The notes under the pieces: model-generated
Told to the model about the DNA's origin: nothing
Databases searched by the model: none
What the model saw: the letters and a program-made list of their open reading frames with translations, nothing else
NCBI RefSeq assembly: GCF_000525795.1
Contig: NZ_AOCG01000004.1
Coordinates: 1-54,088, forward strand
Origin: Listeria aquatica FSL S10-1188
Lineage (GTDB): Bacteria > Bacillota > Bacilli > Lactobacillales > Listeriaceae
Direction of reading: 5' to 3'
DNA length: 54,088 nucleotides
In this document: positions 47,100 through 54,088 of the stretch, piece by piece
Numbering within the stretch: the first letter of the stretch is position 1
How the letters are laid out: each line of letters starts with the position of its first letter
Made by a program: the position numbers and the translations under genes

Positions 47100-48286
47100 T
47101 TGGAAGAAAAATTAATCTATAAAGATGGTGAAAATGAAATTAAATATTGTAAAGAGGGGGTGAAAATTAATGGTGTAGTGGTAGATAAAGAAAAAAACAT
47201 CTAAGAGCGAGAATGCGAAAGATATAGCAGAGCGATATAGAAAATCATTTTTACATAAACATTTAAAAACGTCAGTATGAAAATACCATTATTTTAACAG
47301 GTGCAGGCAGTTCTTTTGGAATTGGTAAAGGCAATATTCAAGGAAAATTAATGACTGGGCTCTGGGAAAAAGTGCGCGATAAGCTTTCTTACGAAAAAAT
47401 TAAACAGATTTGTGGGAAAATAAATTTTAAAGAAATAAAAGAGGCTGATACAAATATCGAAGACCTACTCACCCATGCTCAGTTGTACCAACATATACAT
47501 GATGATGATGAAGTAAACCATTTTATACTAGAATTCAAGGAAATTGTAAAAGAAAACTGTACATTAGAATTGCCAGATGAAAATTTTCATCAGCTATTTT
47601 TGAAAAAATTAGTATCAAAAAAGATGAAATATACTCGGCCAAAAATATTCACATTAAATTATGATACTTTATTCGAACAAGCTGCTGAAAAGAATGGCTA
47701 TATGGTCATTGATGGCTTTTCTTTTAACTACCCTAGAAAGTTCAAAGGAACAAATTTTGATTTAGATGTGGTAACGAGAATGACAAATCAAAATGTATTA
47801 GAGGATAATTTCGTTTACAATGTTGTTCATATTTATAAACCACATGGATCAATTGATTGGAAACAAGAAAATAAAGATGATGTGATTAAGAGTGATACAG
47901 GTGAATCCTTAATGATATATCCGAGCTCTAATAAGTATGAGAGCTCGTATCAACAACCTTTTTTTGAGATGATGAGTCGCTTTCAACAAGAAACTAGAGC
48001 TAAAAATACTCTTCTAATAATTATTGGCTATAGTTTTGGGGATGAACATATTAATGCAATGATTTTTGAAGCCTTAAATGTCAATTCTAGTATCATGGTA
48101 ATATTAGTTGCCCCTGATGCATGTGCAGAGAAGAAATATGAAACATTGCATACTAAAGTTACTCAAACTGGAAATGTAATATTAACGGAACAAAAATTTG
48201 AGGAATTTGTACATATGTATCCCGATTCTAAAATCTATGCTCAAAATGAAGAGGAGGCTTACAATGGTTACGAAGAAACCATTTGA
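47100..48286 (+). CDS. SIR2-family NADase of SIR2-HerA defence system 2, frameshifted
   Basis: TTG 47100 follows AAAGGAGACG, as in system 1. One base removed from A7 47191-47197 and one from A5 47265-47269 gives about 394 residues. An N-terminal extension of about 65 residues (IYKDGENEIKYCKEGVKING) precedes the SIR2 core: IILTGAGSSFGIGKG, FTLNYDTLFEQA, KPHGSIDW (catalytic His) and IIGYSFGDEHINAM. It belongs to the same family as the gene at 2510 but is clearly diverged, with extra insertions. It overlaps herA by 23 bases, so subunit ratios are likely translationally coupled. Confidence 0.8.
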
Positions 48287-50007
48287 TCATAATTATTTTA
48301 TAGGTTATGTTAGCCATGTAAGTCCTCAATGTGTAAAAGTTCATTTCCCATCATCCATTTTATTAAATAAAACGATTTTTTCTGGGGAAGAATTTAATGG
48401 GGGACTAGTAGGTAATTTTGTTACTATTGAAGCTGAAAATGATGGATTTATTGGTAAAATTTCTGAGATTAACTTGCCTGAGAAAGAGAGGCTAGCTTTA
48501 TCAGAAAAGTCATTTCAAAATTCGGATTTTCATCCAACAGCAACAATTGAGGTGTTACTGTCATTTGATTATTTTGATGGAATAGCCAAACACACACTGA
48601 ATGCCTTCCCAAATATAGGAGCAAAAGTATTTGTATGTCCAAGCGGTTTTATTGAAGAGTAGTATGATTAAAAATTTTGGAACAAAAAAATTGATAAATA
48701 AAGAAGTTCCCTATGTTGATTTAGGCTGTTTAACCTCAAATTTAGATACGAAAGTATGTGTAAGTCAACAAGCTCTTTTCAATCGACATTGTGCTATTGT
48801 TGGGACGACAGGTGGAGGGAAGAGCTATACGGTAGCACGACTCATTGAGAATATGGTGGCTAATCAGTCTAAAGCTATTTTGTTAGATCCTACGGGAGAA
48901 TACTCAGTTATGGAAAAAGGTGTTCAATCAGTTACCATAGGGGAGGATAGTTATTTTCCATATCAAAAGCTAACAAGAGAGGATTTATTCTTTTTAGTGA
49001 AACCGTCTGAAGGTGTTCAGAAACCGAAATTGTTAGAAGCGATCCGTTCTTTAAAAGCTGTTAAAATTTATCAAAAAATGAAAAGCACAAGTGAAAAAAA
49101 TGGAGTCCAAAATTTGTTAAAAGCGTTTGTAAATGAGGACGAGACTTTAGTTATTAAAGCGGGTAACAATATTGTTGAATATGAGCGATTTAGTACGAAA
49201 TATTTTAGTGATATCGAATCTGATAATTTGGAGTTAAGTATAAAACATCTAGGGAAACAAGTAATTAATGAATGTATCTCTCCTCCAAAGAATTCGAAAA
49301 CATTTGGTAGCCGTAATGAAAACGATGTTAATTTCTGTTATGGAATGGTAAATCGAATATATAATTTAATAAATACAAAAGTATATGATGATGCTTTTAA
49401 TTTTAGGGACAAAAGACTAGATGATCAGAACTTAACGGCAATTATTGATCAATTTATTAAGGAAGATCAACAAGATAACTTTGTTTTGAGAATTGGATTT
49501 GAAAGTATAGGGTATGAATTCCAAGCACGTGAAATTTTAGCTAATGCAATTGGGCGATATCTTCTTAAATTAGCACGAGAAAAACAATTTAAAGAAAATC
49601 CATTAGTGTTTATATTAGATGAAGCGCATCAATTTCTAAATAAAATAGTTGTAGATGATTTCTTTCAATCCACGGCTCTTAGTTCCTTTGAGCAAATCTC
49701 TAAGGAGAGCAGAAAAAATGGTTTGTTTTTGTGCTTATCAACACAGATGCCAAGGGATATTCCCACAGGAACATTATCTCAGATGGGGACATTTATAGTG
49801 CATAGACTTATAAATTATAATGATAAAGAAGCAATCCGACAATCTTGTTCTTCTGCCAATTCGGATATATTATCCTATTTGCCTATACTTGGTGAGGGAG
49901 AAGCAATTTTAACAGGGGTAGATTTTTCAATGCCTTTGAGTATAAAAGTTTCAAAACCAAATGTTCCTCCAGATTCAAGTACACCTATGTTTAAAGTTCA
50001 AAAATAA
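48264..50007 (+). CDS. herA: HerA-type ATPase of SIR2-HerA system 2, one frame break
   Basis: ATG 48264 follows GAGGAGG inside the SIR2 gene. The first frame (HAS-barrel, DHNYFIGYVSHVSPQCVKVH) ends at TAG 48660-48662. The ATPase frame resumes at once (MIKNFGTKKLINKEVPYVDL) with Walker A GTTGGGKS, DPTGEYSV, Walker B ILDEAHQFLN and STQMPRDIPTG. Removing one base near the T4 at about 48648 gives 580 residues, almost exactly the length of HerA-1 (581), so a single protein is likely. Unlike other breaks, no long homopolymer is present, and a true split into barrel and motor subunits remains possible. Confidence 0.78.
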
Positions 50008-50016
50008 AAAATGGGA

Positions 50017-50045
50017 GCAAGCTATTATTTAATAGCTTGCTTTTT
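50017..50045 (+). terminator. Terminator of SIR2-HerA system 2
   Basis: The stem gcaagctatt/aatagcttgc is followed by T5. Confidence 0.88.
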
Positions 50046-50412
50046 AGTGCCAATAGAGTATACGCTATTGCCCCAGTCATCATTAGGCGTGTTCCGCCAC
50101 TCCTATATGGGGCGTTTAACCTGGGCAAAAAGCAGAAGGGAAATAAGCAGAAAAAACCAGTATGGAAAAAGGGAGTCAACCATACTGGTAAAAAGGGATT
50201 GTGGAAAAGCATCCATAAAAAAGGGAGTAAAAATGGATGTTCTTCATTTGTTAAAATCAGTTTACCGTTTGAGATTTTAAAAAAAGTAGGAAATCGATAA
50301 AAAAACAATGAGAATTTTTTTTGGTTTTCGTGTCCAGAAAACGATGGGTTCATGAATAGTATTAAGACCACTTTTTGTCATTTTATTTTTAAATGGCACA
50401 AATTTTAAGAAT
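50046..50412. other. Intergenic stretch with unassigned open frame
   Basis: A plus-strand frame from 50037 to 50300 is open (YAIAPVIIRRVPPLLYGAFN, then a very Lys-rich tail) but overlaps the terminator and has no ribosome binding site. I do not recognise it; it may be a gene tail. The sequence cgtgtccagaaaa at 50329-50342 recurs at 51766-51778. Confidence 0.35.
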
Positions 50413-50418
50413 TAAATG

Positions 50419-51082
50419 TCAAAAAAACTTTTCTCCAGAGCTAGTTAAATAAACGCTTCTATTTTCAGTATTTGAAACGATGAAATTTTCCCTCACACAT
50501 AGGTTGAAGAATGCTTTACCCAAATTTCCTCCTAAATGAAATGTTCTTTCTGTCCAATCTAAACAAGGTTTAATGAAAATTCCAGGTTGTTTTTTAATTT
50601 TATTGATGTCAACACCAATAGATTCAAAGTAGATAGTCCCTATATTAGTTAACATCAGATAATCATCATCAAATTTTATATACTCATTTTGAAGCAAATA
50701 GTTGAAGAAAGAAACTCCTAGCTTGCCAGCTAAATGTCTATAGCAAGAGCGTCCGATTTTCAGCTTTTGATATTCACTATTTTCATTAAATGATTTGACT
50801 TTTTTTTATAGGACTTATATTCATAAGATGCTCTAATAAATTTGCAATTTCTTCCGAACATAACCGGTAGTAAACATTTCTACCCTGTTTATAAGAAGAC
50901 ACCCAATTTAATTCACACATAATTTTTAAATGATAAGTAGCCGTATGGCTTTTTATCTTCGCCTTTTTTGCTAACTCACTTACCGTATGAAATTTCCCGT
51001 CCATTAAAGTCGTTAGAATTTCTAATCGAGATTGATCTGCTAAAGCTTTAATTATTGCTTGTAAATCTGGATACCCATTCAT
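50419..51082 (-). CDS. ArsR-family transcriptional regulator, frameshifted
   Basis: It starts at 51082 behind a GGAG-like site on the minus strand. One base removed from the A8 run near 50803-50810 gives about 220 residues. The winged helix is IIKALADQSRLEILTTLM, FHTVSELAKKAKIKSHTATY and HLKIMCELNWVSSYKQGRNVYYRL. A C-terminal region of about 120 residues (CYRHLAGKLGVSFFNYLLQ; KPCLDWTERTFHLGGNLGKA) is typical of long ArsR proteins that respond to small molecules rather than metals; there is no obvious Cys metal site. It diverges from the flavin reductase gene. Confidence 0.82.
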
Positions 51083-51155
51083 ATTTTTTTCACTCCTTAT
51101 ATATCGATAATCATCGAGGTGTATTTAAATTATACTATAGTTAGAGGTGAGGAAA

Positions 51156-51755
51156 ATGTTTAAAAGAATAGAAAAGGAAAGTTTTTACTATGGATTTCCT
51201 GTAGTACTTATGACGACAAAAGATACCACAAGTGATAAAGATAATATTACTGTCATTAGTTCTACATGGACTTTAGGGAGAACGATTGTCGTAGGCTTAG
51301 GGTTAGCAAATAAAGGATTTTTAAATTTAATAGTTGGAAAGGAGGCAACATTTAATATAGCTGATGCAAATATTTGGGAAAAAATTGAGCAGATCGCGAA
51401 AACAACTGGAAATGAAAATATTCCTGACTACAAGAAAAAAGCGGGATATACCTACTGCCCAGATAAATTTAAATTAGGTGGACTTACAAAGACTCGTGGA
51501 ATAGACATATCTTGTGTAAGAATTAAAGAATGTCCCATTCAAATCGAAACTATCATTACAGAAATAACCATTAGAGCAGATTTTGCAATTGTAGAATGTG
51601 AAATGAAAGGAATATTTGTAGACGAGAAAATATTACATGATGATTCTCATATAGACGTAAATAAGTGGTTTCCTTTGATTTATAAATTTAGAGAGTATTC
51701 ATCGACCAACGGATCATTAGGGGTAAATTTTCGATTTCAAGAATACAAAAAATAA
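51156..51755 (+). CDS. Flavin reductase-like FMN-binding split-barrel protein
   Basis: ATG 51156 follows AGAGGTGAGG. This encodes about 199 residues. The pattern YGFPVVLMTTKD, then TVISSTWTLGRTIVVGLGL, then ATFNIADANIWEKIEQI, and KLGGLTKTRGIDISC with CPIQIET, is that of the flavin reductase/DIM6-type FMN-binding fold. It may supply reduced flavin or reduce quinone-like compounds. The divergent ArsR regulator probably controls it. Terminator follows. Confidence 0.82.
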   Translation: MFKRIEKESFYYGFPVVLMTTKDTTSDKDNITVISSTWTLGRTIVVGLGLANKGFLNLIVGKEATFNIADANIWEKIEQIAKTTGNENIPDYKKKAGYTYCPDKFKLGGLTKTRGIDISCVRIKECPIQIETIITEITIRADFAIVECEMKGIFVDEKILHDDSHIDVNKWFPLIYKFREYSSTNGSLGVNFRFQEYKK

Positions 51756-51764
51756 ACTAAATTC

Positions 51765-51805
51765 GCGTGTCCAGAAAATGACCATTTACTGGACACGCCC
51801 GTTTT
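51765..51805 (+). terminator. Hairpin terminator
   Basis: The stem gcgtgtccag/ctggacacgc with 14-base loop is followed by T5. Confidence 0.88.
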
Positions 51806-51918
51806 TCACTCATTTTTTTCAAAAAGGGGCGTGTTCAGTTTATACATCCATCGATTAATCTGAATTTTCTGGATATACTATCGATCGAGTTCTGAAAGGA
51901 TATGCCTATATCACTGAA

Positions 51919-52199
51919 TTAGATAGGGGCACAAACTAGTTCAAATAATTTCTTTAAAAGAATTGCATTCTCTTTTGTTAAGCATATTTGATTTTTGACT
52001 AAATAATTTGAAATAGCTAAAATTAATTCGTTTAAAGAAATTGCGTTTTTTTTGGTCTAATTCAATTTCGTCGCTCCATGCTATGAGAATTTTTTTTTAA
52101 TCCAAAGGTATTCTCTTCAACTAAATTTTGAGCAAGTAAAGTGATTATTGGTGTTGCAGCCTTCAATTGTGCTTTTGTGTTATAATATGAAAGATCCAT
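51919..52199 (-). CDS. Small helical protein, bacteriocin-immunity-like, frameshifted
   Basis: This starts at ATG 52199 (minus), 7 bases after a strong GGAGG. Removing one base from the A9 run (about 52089-52097) and one from the A8 run (about 52047-52054) gives 92 residues, all helical: MDLSYYNTKAQLKAATPIIT, LLAQNLVEENTFGLKKILI, ELILAISNYLVKNQICLTKE, NAILLKKLFELVCAPI. The size and the late helix-turn (Q-I-x-L-T-K-E-x-x-x-L-L-K-x-L) resemble immunity proteins of pediocin-like bacteriocins (EntA-immunity fold). No bacteriocin gene is adjacent. Divergent from the Lrp gene, with a shared promoter region. The coding call is firmer than the function. Confidence 0.5.
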
Positions 52200-52313
52200 A
52201 TACATACCTCCAAATAATTTATCTACCATTATTATAGAAAATATGTAGTTATAATTATATGGGTTTGTGAAAAAATAAACAACGGTATATTTTCATCGTG
52301 AAAGGATAATTAA

Positions 52314-52715
52314 ATGGATGAACTGGACAAAAAAATCATACAGTTTCTAAGAGAAGACAGTCAACTAACAAATAAAGAAATCGGAAGTAAAATTCATTTA
52401 ACTGGACAAGCAGTTGGCAAACGAATATTAAATTTAAAAGATGAAAAAGTCATAGAGAGCTACACGATAAAAGTTAATTATGCGAACAAACAATTTATTC
52501 GCGTGTTTATGGAAGGAAACTATTTCCAAAATATAGAACAAAAGATTATGGAATACACTGAAATCGATGAATTTTATAAAGTAAGCGGACATGCCTGTTA
52601 TGTGGTCGTTGCGCATTTTGAGCAGCAACATTTAAATGATTTTATTGAGGCTATTTCAAAGTGGGCACGCTGCAGTGTAGATACCGTTGTAAAGGATAAA
52701 TTTAAAATGCGATGA
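52314..52715 (+). CDS. Lrp/AsnC-family transcriptional regulator
   Basis: This encodes 133 residues with ATG 52314 after GAAAGGA. The HTH (LDKKIIQFLREDSQLTNKEI; LTGQAVGKRILNLKDEKVI) is followed by a RAM-type ligand domain (EFYKVSGHACYVVVAHFEQQ). It is slightly shorter than typical (140-160). Such regulators sense amino acids. It diverges from the immunity-like gene and may regulate it or itself. Confidence 0.88.
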   Translation: MDELDKKIIQFLREDSQLTNKEIGSKIHLTGQAVGKRILNLKDEKVIESYTIKVNYANKQFIRVFMEGNYFQNIEQKIMEYTEIDEFYKVSGHACYVVVAHFEQQHLNDFIEAISKWARCSVDTVVKDKFKMR

Positions 52716-52785
52716 TGTCAATATGTCCTTTTTGAAATGAGTCCTTGTAAATATAGTATATAAGAAAATCAAAGGAAGTGATGAT

Positions 52786-53224
52786 TTGGAGTATAAAGAA
52801 ATTTCAGATGAAAATTTAACAGGCTTTATCGAGGTACTGCAAAAAGACTTTGCTTTTTCAGAGCAAGACTTTTACTTACTATTTGATATGGGTACAGAAA
52901 GAATGAAAACATTATCTCCGGAAAGTGATGACTATGCTCTCCTGCATCGTAAACTGGCCTCACTCGTATTACCCTTTACAAGTGAAATATCAGCTGATGA
53001 GAGATTGGAGACACTGATTGATTATTTACATACTAGTTTGAAGATCCCGTATCCTATTATTGCCAGTTATGCATGTGTCGAAGAAATAGAGTTAAAAAAA
53101 ATTTGTTAACGGTCAATTTGGAATTTTATTAGATAGTAAAAAGTTTGAGGCTTATACAAAGTTAAACACGCTGTATAACATTTTAATGGATCCTCATAAT
53201 TTCTTTTTAGTAGGATGTAAATAA
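52786..53224 (+). CDS. Unrecognised cytoplasmic protein, frameshifted
   Basis: TTG 52786 follows GGAAGTGATG. The A8 run near 53094-53101 has one extra base; repair extends the frame to TAA 53224, giving 145 residues. The protein is acidic and mixed helix/strand (ENLTGFIEVLQKDFAFSEQD; DERLETLIDYLHTSLKIPYP; GQFGILLDSKKFEAY; LMDPHNFFLVGCK). No family is recognised. It is 71 bases after the Lrp gene on the same strand and may be co-transcribed with it. Confidence 0.5.
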
Positions 53225-53278
53225 ACGTAATCGCAGATTCAAAGAGCCACTCAATTTTGATTCGTAGATATAATTGGA

Positions 53279-53312
53279 GGATCCATGATGTAGTTACCCC
53301 ATGGATCTTTTT
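53279..53312 (+). terminator. Hairpin terminator
   Basis: The stem gatccat/atggatc with a 14-base loop is followed by T6. Confidence 0.75.
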
Positions 53313-53379
53313 TCATTGCCTATGAATTTCTCTAAAATAGTTGATGGAAAAAACATGCGATTCATTTCTAAGCTAAAAT

Positions 53380-53458
53380 TTCACAAATTGGACACAGACA
53401 AAGCTGGAAAGTTGTGCTATATTTAAAATTGATAGAAAACAATACATAAATAGGAGAT
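53380..53458 (+). promoter_or_regulatory. Promoter region of WXG100 copy 2
   Basis: It shares ttcacaaatt, tgctatatt and gaaaacaatacata...aataggagatga with the region before 17905, with a TATATT-like -10 near 53418. Confidence 0.55.
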
Positions 53459-53465
53459 GAGATTC

Positions 53466-53759
53466 ATGTCAGGACAAATCAGAATGACCCCAGCGGAATT
53501 ACGCGACCGTGCGAAAACTTATGGCACAAGCGCACGGGATATCGAACAAATGCTACAACGCTTATCTCAAACTCAAGAACAACTTCGGAGCGAATGGGAA
53601 GGACAAGCTTTTGCAAAATTTGATGATCAGTTTAATCAATTGAAACCAAAAGTAACCGAATTTGCGAATTTGATGGACCAAATTGAACAACAACTTCAAA
53701 AAACAGCCAGTGCTGTGGAAGAACAAGATCAACAACTTTCTCAAAACTTCGGGTTTTAA
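53466..53759 (+). CDS. WXG100 (EsxA-like) type VII secretion protein, copy 2
   Basis: ATG 53466 follows AGGAGA. This encodes 97 residues, differing from copy 1 at only three positions but with many silent changes, so protein sequence is under strong constraint. It has the WEG turn (RSEWEGQAFAKF) and the same C-terminus. It heads a cassette whose next gene is lap1, whereas copy 1 heads the lipase cassette. This shows the WXG100 gene as a fixed first gene of interchangeable toxin modules. Confidence 0.95.
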   Translation: MSGQIRMTPAELRDRAKTYGTSARDIEQMLQRLSQTQEQLRSEWEGQAFAKFDDQFNQLKPKVTEFANLMDQIEQQLQKTASAVEEQDQQLSQNFGF

Positions 53760-53773
53760 GCTTAATACCGAAT

Positions 53774-53809
53774 ACGCTCCTTATGAGTTTCTCGTAAGAG
53801 GCGTTTTTT
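53774..53809 (+). terminator. Hairpin after WXG100 copy 2, likely attenuator
   Basis: The imperfect stem cgctccttatgag/ctcgtaagaggcg is followed by T6. It is placed exactly like the hairpin at 18210-18240, between the WXG100 gene and its cassette. Confidence 0.65.
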
Positions 53810-53838
53810 CTTAAAAAGGTGGGAAGGAGAGGCTAAAA

Positions 53839-54088
53839 ATGAGTACAGTAGCCAGCGATTTAGGGCAAGCTTCCGAAAAAGCGACGGCCCTTCAGCAAGC
53901 AGTTTCTATGCTTCAGGGGCAAGGAACAACCGTTACGAAGGATGAAGAAACAACGGTTGGAGGGAATACACAAGCACACACGGCGATTCAAGCAGAAGGC
54001 GAAGCGGTTTCCCAGATTGCGAATGCTTTAACGACGGCAAGTACGGACTTGCAAAGCGTCGCGGAGGCCTTTGCATCGAAAGATGCGA
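53839..54088 (+). CDS. Lap1-type LXG-associated targeting protein, 3' end outside window
   Basis: ATG 53839 follows AAGGAGAGG. The first 83 residues start MSTVASDLGQASEKATALQQ, which matches TIGR04197/DUF3130 N-termini. From 53912 it is base-for-base the same as the lap1 fragment at the window's start. It would pair with a Lap2 protein and an LXG toxin downstream; this may be the same cassette as at 1-2441 or a second one with a shared lap1. Confidence 0.75.
   Translation, partial: MSTVASDLGQASEKATALQQAVSMLQGQGTTVTKDEETTVGGNTQAHTAIQAEGEAVSQIANALTTASTDLQSVAEAFASKDA
53912..54087 (+). repeat. 176-bp exact direct repeat, right copy
   Basis: This is identical to bases 1-176; see the left copy. 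It ends one base before the window's end. Confidence 0.95.

Noticed and set aside
50037..50300. Plus-strand open frame, Lys-rich, 87 codons
   Set aside because: It has no ribosome binding site, starts inside the terminator hairpin, and its repetitive basic tail resembles no family I know. It is mentioned only as part of the gap.
49991..50371. Minus-strand open frame of 126 codons
   Set aside because: It runs through the HerA-2 terminator and the 3' end of herA, has no ribosome binding site and a composition typical of antisense to Lys-rich sequence.
218..53224. Homopolymer frameshifts as phase-variable contingency switches or programmed recoding
   Set aside because: They hit housekeeping and accessory genes alike, nearly all in the same +1 direction, and lack slippery-site context. 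Base-calling error is simpler.
17905..53759. WXG100 copies as one gene duplicated by assembly
   Set aside because: There are numerous silent substitutions and three amino-acid changes, and different downstream genes.
1..54088. Closed 53.9-kb plasmid or phage circle suggested by identical ends
   Set aside because: There are no replication, partition, conjugation or phage structural genes, and the content (pgdA, PBP, LCP, mscL, pit) is chromosomal. A repeat-broken contig explains the ends better.
1..54088. CRISPR arrays, tRNA or rRNA genes, intact insertion sequences
   Set aside because: None was found by reading for spaced repeats, clover-leaf arms with CCA-type ends, conserved rRNA segments or transposase motifs.

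Overview
Organism. The window looks like a chromosomal contig of a Listeria-type firmicute (Listeria sensu lato). It carries a close relative of Listeria PgdA, a MecA-like class B penicillin-binding protein next to an LCP ligase, WXG100/LXG type VII secretion genes, and AGGAGG-type ribosome binding sites with frequent TTG/GTG starts. There is no rRNA, tRNA, CRISPR array, replication gene or intact transposase. The centre (about 13.5-43 kb) is ordinary chromosomal sequence. The two flanks (about 1-13 kb and 43-54 kb) are visibly more AT-rich and hold accessory genes.

Layout. 1-2441: a type VII toxin cassette (Lap1, Lap2, LXG toxin with a barnase-like tip, barstar-like immunity). 2510-5314: SIR2-HerA defence pair 1. 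5946-8163: a lipoprotein and a TcaA-like membrane protein. 8879-11394: copper region with two cop boxes, a dead copY and an intact CopB ATPase. 11976-13461: an XRE regulator with a membrane tail, an orphan lanthipeptide-like precursor, and an N-truncated rifampin ADP-ribosyltransferase. 13612-17740: two small DMT proteins, a DsbA-like protein, a stress protein and aspartate 4-decarboxylase. 17905-21718: a second type VII cassette (WXG100, immunity-type lipoprotein, reverse-architecture lipase toxin, helical partner). 22248-42997: housekeeping genes for phosphate and metal transport, PgdA, a PadR operon, VanZ, a deacylase, PBP and LCP, a LacI-controlled nucleoside/ribose operon, MscL and small proteins. 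43618-46734: a polytopic membrane protein and an SDR. 47100-50007: SIR2-HerA pair 2. 50419-53224: ArsR/flavin reductase, a small minus-strand immunity-like gene not obvious as a single reading frame, Lrp, and an unknown protein. 53466-54088: a second WXG100 gene and the start of a Lap1 gene.

Contig ends. Bases 1-176 repeat exactly at 53912-54087, inside lap1. Read end to start, the order would be WXG100-Lap1-Lap2-LXG-barstar. The simplest explanation is a contig broken in a repeated type VII cassette; a closed 53.9-kb circle is unlikely given the chromosomal gene content.

Reading-frame quality. About 25 of some 60 genes are broken by frameshifts. Nearly all lie at short homopolymers and are repaired by removing one base, which restores proteins of normal family length. 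I treat these as base-calling insertions and annotate the repaired genes. copY (scattered stop codons) and arr (lost 5' end) are different and look like real decay.

How it fits together. The accessory flanks combine offence (type VII nuclease and lipase toxins with immunity proteins, a lanthipeptide-like peptide), self-protection (immunity-like proteins, PgdA, PBP) and phage defence (two diverged SIR2-HerA systems). No EssC-type secretion core is in the window, so the toxins would rely on a machine encoded elsewhere.
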